64,000 bases of DNA from Clostridia bacterium (GTDB lineage Bacteria; Bacillota; Clostridia; Oscillospirales; CAG-272): NCBI GenBank assembly GCA_017462795.1, contig JAFTQL010000039.1, forward strand, positions 1-64,000, given 5' to 3'. Below, in pieces: positions 1-9,481 of the stretch (position 1 is its first letter; each line of letters opens with the position of its first letter). The position numbers and the translations under genes are program-made. Under the pieces are notes generated by a model. It saw only the letters and a program-made list of their open reading frames with translations, ran no database searches and was not told the origin of the DNA.

Positions 1-864
1 AACAGTTATGTCAGTTGTGCCGGTACCCGTAACATTGAAAAATTCAACCGAGTTATCAGTATGTATCAGCTTAGAGCTTCCTGTTATGTTAATATTAGCA
101 TTTGACAAGCTTCTGAATACTCTCTTATTAGAGCAGATCACAGAATTGTGAATATTTATATCCTTCATTCCCAACTCTAATCCGTACACAGAAAATGTAC
201 TGTAAAGCGCACTATTTGTTACAGCAGAGCTCACTTCGCTATACTTCTCATGGAAAGGATCGTTTATGGAGCTGTCGTTGATATTAACGATAATTCCTCT
301 TGCCCCCGCACTGTTCGTACCAAACAGCACTGTGCCGCCCGTAGCCCAAACTGTGCATCTATTCAGCGTGACAGTTGTAGCAAAGCTCGAGCCGGTACTT
401 GTTCTGATATAACCGCCTGTATCACTTTGACCGATACCCCTGGTCTCCCACGTACAGTCGTTCAGCGTAAGCTTTGCGCCGTTTGCTACCTCCATCCTCT
501 TGCCCGATGACAAAATATTCAGATTATTTACAGTAATGACTCCACCGTTTTTAAAACTAAAAACATCTACCTGACTATCCGTAAGTGTATATCCGTTACC
601 GTTTATCGTTATTTCAATAGCGGTTGTACCTGCATTGGTATCACTACCGGTCATTGTATAATCCGAATTGAAGTTGATCGTTCCACCGCCATACTCATAC
701 ACCTTCGCAAGCGCATCTGCCCATGTGGTACAATCTGAAGTCTCTCCCGCATCATTGCCCGTAACGGTAAACGGAGCATCTGCCGCAAATGCGGGAAGTG
801 ATGTGACGAATGCTGTCATTATCATGAGACACGCAAGCGCCAATGATAAAATTTTCTTTTTCAT
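1..864 (-). CDS. Secreted beta-helix-type protein, 3' end beyond window
   Basis: The first 288 codons of a minus-strand gene; the C-terminus lies off the left edge. The start is chosen at the ATG after a GGAGG ribosome binding site. Residues 1-27 form a signal peptide (KKK, hydrophobic core, PAFA cleavage site) without a lipobox, so the product is probably exported. The remainder is rich in short Asn/Thr/Gly/Val repeats typical of right-handed parallel beta-helices (ITINGNGYTL, LTLNDCTW, VTLNRCTVW). The N-terminus resembles those of the proteins encoded at 29375-32215 and 32404-34230. No catalytic motif is visible, so adhesin, glycan-binding or lyase roles all remain possible. Confidence 0.8.
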   Translation of the reverse strand, partial: MKKKILSLALACLMIMTAFVTSLPAFAADAPFTVTGNDAGETSDCTTWADALAKVYEYGGGTINFNSDYTMTGSDTNAGTTAIEITINGNGYTLTDSQVDVFSFKNGGVITVNNLNILSSGKRMEVANGAKLTLNDCTWETRGIGQSDTGGYIRTSTGSSFATTVTLNRCTVWATGGTVLFGTNSAGARGIIVNINDSSINDPFHEKYSEVSSAVTNSALYSTFSVYGLELGMKDINIHNSVICSNKRVFRSLSNANINITGSSKLIHTDNSVEFFNVTGTGTTDITV

Positions 865-1052
865 TTGAGTTTATCCTCCAATTTTTTATTTACGGTTTTT
901 GGAAAATTCTGCACTATTCTATACCAAAACCGCTTGAAAATATATTGAATAGCGCGTATGCTTTGATTTTTTTGCCGATACCTCCCCGCTTTCCGGTCAG
1001 AAACCGTTTTTTCTTGATCTTTTCTTTGATTTTCCTCTGTTTTCGGCGTAAT

Positions 1053-1083
1053 ATTATATTTGACAAAATCAACACATTGTCAA
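1053..1083 (-). promoter_or_regulatory. Possible proximal promoter with palindrome in spacer
   Basis: On the minus strand TTGACA (1078-1083) and TATAAT (1053-1058) are separated by 19 bp. The spacer region holds an inverted repeat, TTTGACAA / TTGTCAAA (1059-1084), which would suit a repressor. It would serve the secreted protein gene starting at 864 with a leader of about 180 nt. The 19-bp spacing is suboptimal. Confidence 0.4.
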
Positions 1084-1149
1084 AAAAGTAAATTTTCGCC
1101 GACATTTTATACAGATACTGAGTGATTTACATATACTACTTCTATTGTA

Positions 1150-1178
1150 ATTATACATTATTTCCACACCATACTCAA
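1150..1178 (-). promoter_or_regulatory. Promoter with conserved upstream element
   Basis: On the minus strand TTGAGT (1173-1178), a 17-bp spacer and TATAAT (1150-1155). Fifteen bp upstream of the -35 hexamer is TAAATCTGCAC (1194-1204, plus-strand reading). The same block at the same distance precedes the promoters at 2501-2529 and 27450-27478. It would transcribe the secreted gene starting at 864 with a leader of about 280 nt. Confidence 0.6.
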
Positions 1179-1384
1179 CACACATATCAATACTAAATCT
1201 GCACTATTCTGCACAAAGTTTGTGTTATCATTTTTTGATATAATATTTTATACAAATCAGTCGGCACATAATTGTCAAATGTGCATATCCGTTGCGCCGC
1301 AATGTTAAAGCATGCTGTTGAGGTATAACTGCAAAATTATGGTTTTCAGATACAATATTATCTGTTCTTTTATTTTACTTACCA

Positions 1385-1543
1385 ACTGTACGCAGCCTCT
1401 TTGCTTTCTTTTGCCGCATAAACTTGTTTATGCTTTTTTCTTTTCGCAATGACTTTAAGGGATGATCCAATTATAACTTTCCCACTGTACGCTGTCTCTT
1501 TGCTTTCTTTTGCCTACCTTTTCTTTCGCGAAAGAAAAGTAGG
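1385..1543 (-). repeat. Dispersed hairpin-plus-tail repeat, terminator-like
   Basis: In the minus direction a stem (1513-1543, about 15 bp with one bulge, loop at TTCGCGAA) begins directly after the TAA of the metallophosphoesterase gene. It is followed by the tail CAAAAGAAAGCAAAGAGA. A second degenerate tail (TCTTTGCTTTCTTTTGCC on the plus strand) lies near 1398-1415. The same hairpin-then-tail layout occurs at 14849-14907 and in the array at 37011-37429. Confidence 0.6.
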
Positions 1544-2464
1544 TTATTTAACTGTTATTCTGAGTGCGTGTCCATGTTCAAAGGCTGTTGATTTGAGAAT
1601 ATATTGGGGGATAACGGTAGGGAAACCGTCGGGCGCGGATGAGTCTATTTCGGTATAGAAATCGCTGTGAAGATGCCCGCAGAACGCGCCTTTTATGATA
1701 TCTCCGTTTCTCACTATAAGATCATATATCTTGCCCGACGCGCCCTCTGAGCCGCTCCATATGGTATCCGCATAGGAATTGTAGAAATTTTTGGTCTCTA
1801 TCTGCCCCTTGTCCAGCGTCAGAGTCCTCTTGTATTTAGCGTTTCCTGTGGATATGGGAATGTGATAAAACAAAAGCACCGCATATCCGCCTGCTCTCGC
1901 CGCCTCAAGGTCAGCCGTGAATAAAGGCACCTGACTGTCCCAAAAGTTTCCCGTTGAGCCGTTGTCCATCAGTATGAGCATTACCTTGTCTCCAAGCACC
2001 TCGGAAAAATAATAAATATCGTTTATCCAGCTTTCTTTAACGGTCTCCAGCCGCTCGGACACGGTCTGCTCCGTCCAAACACGCTCCTCACCCATCGCCT
2101 TCACTATATCGTGGTTACCAAGACATGCCGCTATATTTCCGTAAGCACCAAAGACGAGTTTGCACACCTGCGCCGCCGTCTCGCTTGTGAGATAATCGTA
2201 AATATCACCCGTAATAACTATCCTGTCAGCGTTTCTTCCCAAATCAAGACACCTTTCGGCGTTACTCAGAAATTTACCGTCTCTGCTCCATGCCCTGCTC
2301 CTGTATGTATCCGCCACAAGCGTATCCTCAAGATCCGCGCCGTTTGCCCACGACAGGTGCAGGTCGGTGAGATGGATGATCTCAATATCCTCGCCGCCCT
2401 TGTCTGTTTGTACCGTTACATCCCTGACCTTGACACCGCTGTCCGCAATACCTTCGATCCACAT
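1544..2464 (-). CDS. Metallophosphoesterase, calcineurin-like
   Basis: A 306-residue dinuclear metal phosphoesterase. All family motifs are present in order: DLH (TDLHLSW), GDxxD (ITGDIYDY), GNHD (LGNHD), a lone His (FYHIPIS) and GHxH (GHLHSDF). The start is the ATG at 2464 behind AAGGAG; the GTG further upstream at 2509 lies inside the promoter and is rejected. There is no signal peptide, so it is probably cytosolic. It is a paralogue of the three genes at 24254-27407, sharing the DSGVKVRDV-type N-terminus and the C-terminal ITVK. The substrate is unknown; phosphodiester or phosphomonoester hydrolysis is the family expectation. It is divergent from the rhamnosidase gene. Confidence 0.88.
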   Translation of the reverse strand: MWIEGIADSGVKVRDVTVQTDKGGEDIEIIHLTDLHLSWANGADLEDTLVADTYRSRAWSRDGKFLSNAERCLDLGRNADRIVITGDIYDYLTSETAAQVCKLVFGAYGNIAACLGNHDIVKAMGEERVWTEQTVSERLETVKESWINDIYYFSEVLGDKVMLILMDNGSTGNFWDSQVPLFTADLEAARAGGYAVLLFYHIPISTGNAKYKRTLTLDKGQIETKNFYNSYADTIWSGSEGASGKIYDLIVRNGDIIKGAFCGHLHSDFYTEIDSSAPDGFPTVIPQYILKSTAFEHGHALRITVK

Positions 2465-2500
2465 ATCAAAAATCTCCTTCTGTATGATCTTCTGCTTGTA

Positions 2501-2529
2501 ATTGTACACTATTTCAGTCCTTTACTCAA
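2501..2529 (-). promoter_or_regulatory. Promoter with conserved upstream element
   Basis: Minus-strand TTGAGT (2524-2529), 17-bp spacer, TACAAT (2501-2506). The block ACTCAACACACATATC-ATACTAAATCT upstream is nearly identical to that at 1173-1200, and TAAATCT again starts 15 bp beyond the -35 hexamer. It serves the metallophosphoesterase gene at 2464. Confidence 0.65.
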
Positions 2530-2642
2530 CACACATATCCATACTAAATCTTGATTATTCTGTACAAAACACTGCACAAAAAGGGAAAACCGCATATTTT
2601 GGGACACGCTCCTGCATATTCTATCCTCTTTTCCCAAAGCTA

Positions 2643-2671
2643 TTGAAAATAATATTTTATTGTGTTATAAT
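2643..2671 (+). promoter_or_regulatory. Promoter of the rhamnosidase gene
   Basis: TTGAAA (2643-2648), 17-bp spacer, TATAAT (2666-2671), placed 46 bp before the start codon at 2718 and divergent from the promoter at 2501-2529. Confidence 0.7.
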
Positions 2672-2717
2672 TGGTTTTGAAAGTAAAATGACCGCTATAT
2701 ACCCGAAAGGAGACACA

Positions 2718-4712
2718 ATGACACCAAAATTTATATGTCATCCCGATTTCGCGCAGGTCACACCGAGACAGGTGTTTTGCAAGGAAATACAAGTAACAAA
2801 GCAATCGCAAGAGCCCTCCGAGGAGGTAAACAGACACATACTTTTCCGCAAGAAAATAAGCCTTGGCGAAATAAAAAAAGCCGTGCTCAGAATCACGGCG
2901 GACGACTGCTATAAGCTATACATAAACGGCATGTTCGTAACACAAGGTCCTTCCCCTTCATATCCGAACGCCTATTATTATAATGAAATAAATATCACCG
3001 GATTTCTCCGCGAGGGTGTGAACACCTTTGCTGTGCATACCTACTATCAGGGTCTTATCAACCGTGTTTGGGTATCGGGAGATATGAGACAAATGCTGTG
3101 GCTCTCACTTGATGTTAACGGAAAAACAGTCCTTGTCAGTGACGAGAGCTGGCGGTGCGCCGACCACACGGGATATACACAGTGCGGCACTATCGCGTAT
3201 TCAACCGCCTTCGCGGAATTCTATCACAGTACAGCCCCCGAGGTGGGTTTTGAGCGTCCCGACTATGATGACAGCGCATGGAGTCCCGCCGCCGTCTTCC
3301 AAAACGCCGACTATACACTCATAAAACAGCCCACCCAACAGTTGGAATTTGAAACACTCTGTCCCGCCGTCACACAAAACATCGACGGAGGAGTGAGAAT
3401 AGACTTCGGCAGAGAGGCGGTCGGCTATCTTTGCGCCAAGGCACGGGGACAAAGGGGCGATACCGTAACCCTTCGCTTCGGCGAGGAGCTGAACGAGGAT
3501 GGTTCGGTCAGATATATCATGAGATGTAACTGCGTGTATGAGGAGAAATGGGAGCTTTCCGGAGGCGAGGACAGCCTCAGCCAATTTGACTATAAGGGCT
3601 TCCGTTATGTTGAGATCACCTATCCCGACACCGCAAGGGTGTGGGATATCTCCTTTGGTGTCCGCCACTACCCCTTCAAGCAAACGGCAAAATATACCAC
3701 CCCCGACCCCGAGATCCAAAAAATTCTCCGCTTGTGCGCAGATACCGTAAAGTACGGCACTCAAGAGGTGCTGGTGGACTGCCCTACAAGAGAAAAAGGA
3801 CAGTACCTCGGTGATGTTTCCGTTTCTGGCAGGGCACAGGCTATACTCACAGGCAACACTGACATGATGAAGAAAGCAATCATGGATTTCTGCCACAGCG
3901 CCTTTATCTGTCCCGGGCTAATGTCGGTGTCCACCGCCTCCTGGATGCAGGAGATAGCCGACTACACACTTCAGTTTCCCGCTCAGATAGTATGGGCATA
4001 CTCAATGGACGGCGACCGCGATTTTTTGCGTGCCGTTGAGCCTTATGTCATGGGTCTTTACAGATATATTGCAAAATACGAGAATGAAGACGGACTTATC
4101 GAAGATCTTACCGATAAGTGGAATCTTGTGGATTGGCCCAAAAACCTCAGAGACGGATATGATCATGACCTCACGCTCCCCCACAAAACGGGGCTGGGAG
4201 TCCATAACGTAGTAAACGCCTTCTGGTGCGGATATCTTGACGCCATGGACGAATATCTGACACTCCTCGGCAAGCCCGCTACAGGAAAAACGGAGAGAGC
4301 AAAAAATGCTTTCGTACAAAAATTTTATTCACTCGAAAGCGGGCTTTTCTGCGACACCCCCGCCCACACTCATTCGTCCATACATTCAAACGTGCTTCCG
4401 CTGCTCTTTAACATAGGCACGGAGGACGAGGCGCTACGCGACAGGATAGTCGAGCTCATTCGCAAAAAGCGGCTGACGAGCATGGGAGTTTATATGTCCT
4501 ATTTCACCCTTGCGGCACTTATAAACCACGGCAAACGTGACGTGGCGGAGGAGCTTACCAAGGACGCGGGCTGTTGGCTGAACATGCTCTCCGAGGGCGG
4601 AACGACTACCTTTGAGGCATGGGGCAAGGATCAGAAGAAGAATTGCAGTCTCTTCCACCCCTGGGCAACCGCCCCTCTCATCGTATTCGCGGATATTCCG
4701 AGGATATATTGA
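2718..4712 (+). CDS. Alpha-L-rhamnosidase, GH78 family
   Basis: A 664-residue GH78 enzyme releasing terminal alpha-L-rhamnose. An N-terminal beta-sandwich/carbohydrate-binding part (about 1-250) leads into the (alpha/alpha)6 catalytic barrel. The signature DCPTREKGQYLGD supplies Asp354, Glu359 and Asp366, matching the GH78 acid/base and sugar-binding set, and Glu633 in TFEAWGK matches the late catalytic Glu. The start at ATG 2718 is set by AAAGGAG and by the promoter position; an upstream in-frame extension crosses the promoter and is rejected. There is no signal peptide, so it probably acts on imported rhamnosides. It ends at a bidirectional terminator. Confidence 0.9.
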   Translation: MTPKFICHPDFAQVTPRQVFCKEIQVTKQSQEPSEEVNRHILFRKKISLGEIKKAVLRITADDCYKLYINGMFVTQGPSPSYPNAYYYNEINITGFLREGVNTFAVHTYYQGLINRVWVSGDMRQMLWLSLDVNGKTVLVSDESWRCADHTGYTQCGTIAYSTAFAEFYHSTAPEVGFERPDYDDSAWSPAAVFQNADYTLIKQPTQQLEFETLCPAVTQNIDGGVRIDFGREAVGYLCAKARGQRGDTVTLRFGEELNEDGSVRYIMRCNCVYEEKWELSGGEDSLSQFDYKGFRYVEITYPDTARVWDISFGVRHYPFKQTAKYTTPDPEIQKILRLCADTVKYGTQEVLVDCPTREKGQYLGDVSVSGRAQAILTGNTDMMKKAIMDFCHSAFICPGLMSVSTASWMQEIADYTLQFPAQIVWAYSMDGDRDFLRAVEPYVMGLYRYIAKYENEDGLIEDLTDKWNLVDWPKNLRDGYDHDLTLPHKTGLGVHNVVNAFWCGYLDAMDEYLTLLGKPATGKTERAKNAFVQKFYSLESGLFCDTPAHTHSSIHSNVLPLLFNIGTEDEALRDRIVELIRKKRLTSMGVYMSYFTLAALINHGKRDVAEELTKDAGCWLNMLSEGGTTTFEAWGKDQKKNCSLFHPWATAPLIVFADIPRIY

Positions 4713-4738
4713 TCATATGATACCTTGCGTCAATTCAT

Positions 4739-4775
4739 AAAAAAGAACGGTTTCGTACTGAAGCCGTTCTTTTTT
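4739..4775. terminator. Bidirectional terminator
   Basis: Stem AGAACGGTTTC / GAAGCCGTTCT with flanking A and T runs, between the convergent rhamnosidase and GLUG-type lipoprotein genes. Confidence 0.85.
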
Positions 4776-4781
4776 AATAAT

Positions 4782-6329
4782 TTAATTCGCCGCAGGCGCG
4801 GTCACCTCCGAGATAAATCCGTTGGTGTCATATTTTATCATACCTGAGACCGCTCCGCCGTCAACTGCCGCAAAGCCCTGAGGCAATGTAAGGTCTGTGC
4901 CGTCAGCAGCCTTGACGATGGTGGTATAACAGCCCGTCGCACTTACGGTATGGCTCTCCGCTCCGTCCACCTTGGTGGAGAAGGAATTGCCTATAATACC
5001 CGACTTTTCCGTTCCCAGCTTTGTGATATCCGCAACGATATCCGAGCCCATGTAGGTCTGATCCACCGCCGCCTTGAGAATAACATTCTTGAGGGTTATG
5101 GCAGATGAGCACGAGCCGTACTCACCGAAAAGCCCCCCTGCCTGTCCAAGCATATTCTCGCTTCTGTATACGGAAAACTCACCGCCAACGTAACAATTCT
5201 CCACGGTAATACTGTCAGCAGAGCCCGACGACTTATGCCATACGCCCGCAATACCCGCCGCACGACCATATCTTGCGGTAGAATAAGCCTTGACATCAAT
5301 ATAGCAGTTCTTTATCTCGCTGGCACCGCCGGTTGCCACCGCGGTATTGTTTTTGGTTCCGACAACGCCACCAAGAGCGCAGGAGCTTCCGCTGTTACCC
5401 GTTGAGCTGTATGTACCCTTGATCACAGCCTTATTGACTGTCAATCTGGATGTACCGGGGAGATATCCGATAACTCCACCCGCCCAGATGTTTTTGCCTT
5501 CAAGATCAACATCAACCTTAATGCTTTCAAACACACTTTCGCAAGAGCCGGTAAGCACTCCGAAAAGTCCGCCAAGGTTGGCAGAGCCCTGTGTTGTGAT
5601 GCTTCCGCTCACCTCCACATTTCTGACTGTAACGGGGCTGTTGGTCACCTGTCCCACGAGCATTCCCAGTCCCGGGTCACCTGAGGTCACATTTGTTCCG
5701 TCAATCACACAATTGACGATCTTTACGTTCTCCACGGTAAGACCCTCATCTCCCGCAGATGTCATGGCAATAACACCTGACTGTGGAGCGACCACCGGAG
5801 AGGCTATCTTAAATCCGCTGAGCGTCACATTTCTGACAGTAGCGTTTTCAAGGGCGTTTGCGACAAGGCTCATGCGATTGGCGGCTGTGCCGACCACAGT
5901 AAAGCCGCATCCGTCGAAAGTACCCTTAAAGGTCTTGAAAAGAGTGGTTGCCGTAGCTGTGCCGAAATCAATGTTTGCCGTGAGCTTTACTGTTTTTCCC
6001 GAAAAATCCGCACCGTCGGGATCACCGCTGTTTGCCAGTGCTTCCCAGTCGGCAACAGAGCCTATGGAAACAGTATTACTGTCGGGAGTCTCTCCGCCGT
6101 TATCGGTATCTGCCGGAGCATTTGTCTGTTCGTCGGTGTCGTCACTGTCCTCGGGAATCTCTTCCGTCTGCTTGCCGCCATCGGTCTCATTCTCTGTCTG
6201 CTCAGCGGTCTGCTGTGGCTCGTCCGTTTCTGACCGTGAGTCGCTCGGTACGTCCGTGTCATCGTTGCAGGCGACAAGAACCGCCGTGCACATACAAAAC
6301 GCAAGAAGTAATGCTAAAAACTTTTTCAT
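4782..6329 (-). CDS. GLUG-type beta-helix surface lipoprotein
   Basis: A 515-residue lipoprotein. The signal peptide ends in a lipobox (LVAC, Cys21), followed by an acidic Thr/Glu/Asp linker (about 22-90) and a repetitive domain with FKGTFDGCGFTV, GGLFGVLTG, GGVIGYL and AGIAGVW motifs, the pattern of GLUG-repeat beta-helices. It is a clear paralogue of the protein at 14929-16602, sharing IGSV..W..LA..GDPDG and GKTVKLT. The ATG start follows GGAGG. It is a single-gene unit behind its own promoter. A role in binding polysaccharide or host surfaces is inference; no enzymatic residues are evident. Confidence 0.85.
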   Translation of the reverse strand: MKKFLALLLAFCMCTAVLVACNDDTDVPSDSRSETDEPQQTAEQTENETDGGKQTEEIPEDSDDTDEQTNAPADTDNGGETPDSNTVSIGSVADWEALANSGDPDGADFSGKTVKLTANIDFGTATATTLFKTFKGTFDGCGFTVVGTAANRMSLVANALENATVRNVTLSGFKIASPVVAPQSGVIAMTSAGDEGLTVENVKIVNCVIDGTNVTSGDPGLGMLVGQVTNSPVTVRNVEVSGSITTQGSANLGGLFGVLTGSCESVFESIKVDVDLEGKNIWAGGVIGYLPGTSRLTVNKAVIKGTYSSTGNSGSSCALGGVVGTKNNTAVATGGASEIKNCYIDVKAYSTARYGRAAGIAGVWHKSSGSADSITVENCYVGGEFSVYRSENMLGQAGGLFGEYGSCSSAITLKNVILKAAVDQTYMGSDIVADITKLGTEKSGIIGNSFSTKVDGAESHTVSATGCYTTIVKAADGTDLTLPQGFAAVDGGAVSGMIKYDTNGFISEVTAPAAN

Positions 6330-6370
6330 AATTTCCTCCAGTTTTATAAATAATGGTGTTCACCGCCTAT

Positions 6371-6399
6371 ATTGTAACACATTTTTTTAATTTACAAAA
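6371..6399 (-). promoter_or_regulatory. Promoter of the 6329 lipoprotein gene
   Basis: Minus-strand TTTTGT (6394-6399), 17-bp spacer, TACAAT (6371-6376), about 40 bp before the start codon. The -35 hexamer is weak, so an activator may be needed. Confidence 0.5.
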
Positions 6400-6515
6400 C
6401 GAGGTTATTTGGCAATATACGCCCCAAAAAGTACGAAATTCGCTTAAATAAAAGCCTCTAAAGTCCAAATCTTAACATTTTTGACATATAGACATCTTAC
6501 TTTTTATATACTTTG

Positions 6516-7379
6516 CTATTGATGGGTATTTCTGGAAAATTCGCGTGGGGTGATGCCCGTATTCTGTTTAAAAAAGGAATAAAAATACCTTTCGCTTTCA
6601 AATCCGCACATCATGGATATATCCTGTATACTGTATTTCCCCTCCTGAAGCCTTGACTTTGCAAGGTTGATCCTTGCATGTGTCATAAATTCCTTTATTG
6701 TCATATGGGTGCGCTTTTTAAAGTCTCTGTTGAGCTTATCCCTGCTCACAAAAAACTTGTCAGCAATGTCCGGGGTGTTGATCTTTTTGTTGAGATTATG
6801 GGCTATATACATTATAACGTCAGCAATGTAGTCCTTCCCATCAGAGGCATTCTGAGCCGCCGCCTTGTTTTCCGCCCCGTCAAGCATATTGAGAAGGGCG
6901 GCAAAAAGCAGCTTTTGGGTCATTGAGGCATTTTTGATAGACCTGTCGGCAAGCGTGTCTCTCTTTGCGTGCTCCGCCAGAATATACGCCATTATTCCCC
7001 CAAGCTGTTCTTCATGCCCCGATATATCAAAGATCCTCGCGTTGGTGCTGCCAAGCATGGATCTGAGAGGGACCGCCTCGTCTCCAAGCCCATCTATATA
7101 CTCATCCCCGGCGTAAAACGCCATGAACTTCTTCCCCCTCAGCTCTGAATCAGTATAATATGTAAAGTGCATACAGTACGGAGCGATGAGCATTGCCATA
7201 GGTCCTTTTCCGCGGAATATCTTACCGTCTATTACAGTGCTGTAGGAGATCGGATCAAGCACCATTAAAAGCTCATATCCGGGGTGCATATGTGCCATGG
7301 TCATATCCGGCATGCCATAAGGATACGCGTCTCCGTCCTCTATATAAAGATCGTCTCCCAGCTCCACGTAGTTTTTCAT
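6516..7379 (-). CDS. AraC family transcriptional regulator
   Basis: A 287-residue regulator with an N-terminal cupin-like sensor (about 1-150; HMHPGYELL is a typical effector-pocket strand) and a C-terminal double helix-turn-helix (about 190-285; DIADKFFVSRDKLNRDF and IQDISMMCGFESERYFYSFF). The ATG at 7379 after AAAGGAG is chosen over an upstream in-frame ATG. The sensor half is highly similar to that of the regulator at 20338-21201, so the two probably sense the same or a related ligand. It is divergent from the CE15-like esterase gene, a likely target. Confidence 0.88.
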   Translation of the reverse strand: MKNYVELGDDLYIEDGDAYPYGMPDMTMAHMHPGYELLMVLDPISYSTVIDGKIFRGKGPMAMLIAPYCMHFTYYTDSELRGKKFMAFYAGDEYIDGLGDEAVPLRSMLGSTNARIFDISGHEEQLGGIMAYILAEHAKRDTLADRSIKNASMTQKLLFAALLNMLDGAENKAAAQNASDGKDYIADVIMYIAHNLNKKINTPDIADKFFVSRDKLNRDFKKRTHMTIKEFMTHARINLAKSRLQEGKYSIQDISMMCGFESERYFYSFFKQNTGITPREFSRNTHQ

Positions 7380-7476
7380 TCTGTTCTCCTTTGTTTCCCT
7401 TGGTTTCACCGAGTAATGCTTTTTTAATTCAAGCTGATTTATCAGTTTTTGACATTAAACTTGCCACAATAAAACA

Positions 7477-7505
7477 TTGCCAAAAAGCGAATTACATGCT
7501 ATAAT
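7477..7505 (+). promoter_or_regulatory. Promoter of the esterase-yitT operon
   Basis: TTGCCA (7477-7482), 17-bp spacer, TATAAT (7500-7505). Its position rules out the ATG at 7513 and favours the start at 7543. Confidence 0.65.
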
Positions 7506-7542
7506 ATAAATAATGAAGAAAAAATTATTGCGAGGTGTCATC

Positions 7543-8574
7543 ATGTCGGATATTTTTAAAAACCTTCCTCTGCTCCGCAAAGATAAAAAGGAGATGATTG
7601 AGCTTATGCTACGGGAGGAATACGGTATTCTCCCCGCAGCTCCCTTTTCAGTCACGGCAGAGACGGAAAAAACAGATAAGTCCTTTTGCGCGGGCAAAGC
7701 TCCCTTGAAAAGAATAAAACTCTGTTGCCAAGCGGAATGGGGTGAGTTCTCATTCCCCGTGTATTTTGTTTGTCCGAGGAGCGATGACAAGATACCCTGC
7801 TTTATACATATAAACTTCCGCGATCTTATTCCCGACAGATATCAGCCCACCGAGGAATTGGTGGATAATGGTTACGCCACACTTACCTTTTGTTATGAGG
7901 ACATAAGCTCCGACAACGCTGATTTTACCGACGGTCTGGCAGGCATCGTCTACAAGGACGGAAAGCGCGACTCACATCAGTGCGGCAAGATAGGTCTGTG
8001 GGCATGGGCGGCGATGGCTGTAATGAATTACGCCATGTCCCTCCGTGAACTTGACAGCGAAAGGATAAGCGTGGTAGGTCACTCAAGACTTGGCAAGACC
8101 GCTCTGCTTGCAGGAGCGCTTGATGAAAGATTCTTCTGTGCCTTTTCCAACGATTCGGGATGCGGCGGAGCGGCGCTGTCAAGAGGAAAGACCGGGGAGA
8201 CCGTCGCAAAGATAGTGGAACGGTTCCCATATTGGTTTTGCGAAAACTTTAAAAAATACGCCGACCGCGAGGACTCCCTTCCCTTTGACCAGCACTGGCT
8301 TATAGCGGCAAACGCACCGCACAGAGTATATGTGGCAAGCGCAGTGGAGGACACATGGGCGCACCCCGAAAACGAATATCTGTCCTGCGTTGCGGCAAGC
8401 CCATGTTTTGAGTCGGCGGGGCTTGAGGGCTTGGTTACCTCCGATGCGACACCAAAGCTTGGCAAAGCCTATCATACGGGATATATCGGGTATCATATGA
8501 GAGACGGCGTCCATTACCTCAGCCGCAAGGATTGGCATTACTATCTGCGTTTTCTCTCGGAGAGCGGGTCATGA
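7543..8574 (+). CDS. Glucuronoyl-esterase-like alpha/beta hydrolase (CE15-like)
   Basis: A 343-residue alpha/beta hydrolase. The nucleophile elbow GHSRLGK (Ser181) is the hallmark of CE15 glucuronoyl esterases and related acetyl-xylan-type esterases, which cut ester links in plant cell-wall glycans. A catalytic-His candidate lies in GVHYLSRKDW near the C-terminus and an acid candidate in VEDTWAHPENE. The start is the ATG at 7543 with GAGGTG; the earlier ATG at 7513 is too close to the -10 element. No signal peptide is seen, unlike secreted CE15 enzymes, so it may act on imported oligosaccharides. It is translationally coupled to the next gene (ATGA overlap). Confidence 0.78.
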   Translation: MSDIFKNLPLLRKDKKEMIELMLREEYGILPAAPFSVTAETEKTDKSFCAGKAPLKRIKLCCQAEWGEFSFPVYFVCPRSDDKIPCFIHINFRDLIPDRYQPTEELVDNGYATLTFCYEDISSDNADFTDGLAGIVYKDGKRDSHQCGKIGLWAWAAMAVMNYAMSLRELDSERISVVGHSRLGKTALLAGALDERFFCAFSNDSGCGGAALSRGKTGETVAKIVERFPYWFCENFKKYADREDSLPFDQHWLIAANAPHRVYVASAVEDTWAHPENEYLSCVAASPCFESAGLEGLVTSDATPKLGKAYHTGYIGYHMRDGVHYLSRKDWHYYLRFLSESGS

Positions 8575-9461
8575 GGCTTATAACGAAAATACAAAACAAG
8601 TACCCTTGGCTGTCCTATGTGATCATAAGCCTCATGGCGACAGCAGACGCGCTGTTCTCCATTGCTTTTGTCTATCCAAACAACTTTGCCCCCGCGGGAA
8701 TACACGGTCTTACCACCATGGTACAGCACATGCTGGGCATAAGCACGGGATACACATTTCTAATAGTCAATGTTCCCATGTTGATAATAGCTTTTTTTGT
8801 GCTCAACCGAGGGTATTCCGTCAAAAATCTATGTTATGTGGGCTTTTTCTCGGTTATGACGCTTGTGTTTCAGAAGCTCATCGCTCATTTTGACCTATCA
8901 TGGCTTGAATACCGCGCGGCTTCTCCCGAAACCTCCATCATACTCGCCATAGGAGTGGGACTTTTCACGGGGCTTGCGTACACGCTGACTGTTTCTCTGG
9001 GTGGCTCAACCGGAGGTACGGATATTCTCGCGGCGCTGATAAATCATTACAGACCCTCCTTCAATACCGTATGGGTGCTGTTCACCATAAACATCAGCGT
9101 ATCCATAACGTCATTCTTTGTCTATGGCAGAGAGTATCTGCCTGTGGTCATAAGCGTGCTTTGCTCATTTGTGAGCGGAACGGTCAGCGACCATCTGCTG
9201 AAGGGCGCAAGCTCCGCATTGAAGTTTGAGATAATAACCACCCAGCCCGAGATGCTGGCAAGTGACATAATGCGCGCGCTGGGACACGGATGCACTCAAT
9301 TGCCCGCCAAGGGAATGTATTCGCAAAGGGATTGCGCAATGCTCGTGTGCGTCATCAATACCCGACAACGCACCGAGCTTGAAAAGATCATTTCAAAATA
9401 CACATCCTCATTCGGTTATTGCACCCCCATAAGATCGGTATACGGTTATTTTGACAAATGA
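8571..9461 (+). CDS. YitT family membrane protein
   Basis: A 296-residue protein with five or six predicted membrane segments in its first 200 residues, including the glycine-rich LGGSTGGTDILA loop typical of YitT/DUF161, then a soluble C-terminal domain (about 205-296; FEIITTQPEMLASDIM) of the YitT_C/DUF2179 type. The start overlaps the esterase stop (ATGA at 8571). The family's function is poorly defined; transport is assumed. Its link to the esterase is by operon only. Confidence 0.85.
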   Translation: MRLITKIQNKYPWLSYVIISLMATADALFSIAFVYPNNFAPAGIHGLTTMVQHMLGISTGYTFLIVNVPMLIIAFFVLNRGYSVKNLCYVGFFSVMTLVFQKLIAHFDLSWLEYRAASPETSIILAIGVGLFTGLAYTLTVSLGGSTGGTDILAALINHYRPSFNTVWVLFTINISVSITSFFVYGREYLPVVISVLCSFVSGTVSDHLLKGASSALKFEIITTQPEMLASDIMRALGHGCTQLPAKGMYSQRDCAMLVCVINTRQRTELEKIISKYTSSFGYCTPIRSVYGYFDK

Positions 9462-9481
9462 CATCCACCAAAAGAAAAACC

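Larger units (their letters stand above)
865..1543. other. 679-bp intergenic region
   Basis: AT-rich and without a convincing gene. It holds the two promoter candidates for the gene at 864, a copy of the dispersed hairpin/tail repeat at its right end, and a TTCTGCACTATTCT block (906-919) that partly recurs at 1200-1213. Nothing else was recognised. Confidence 0.6.
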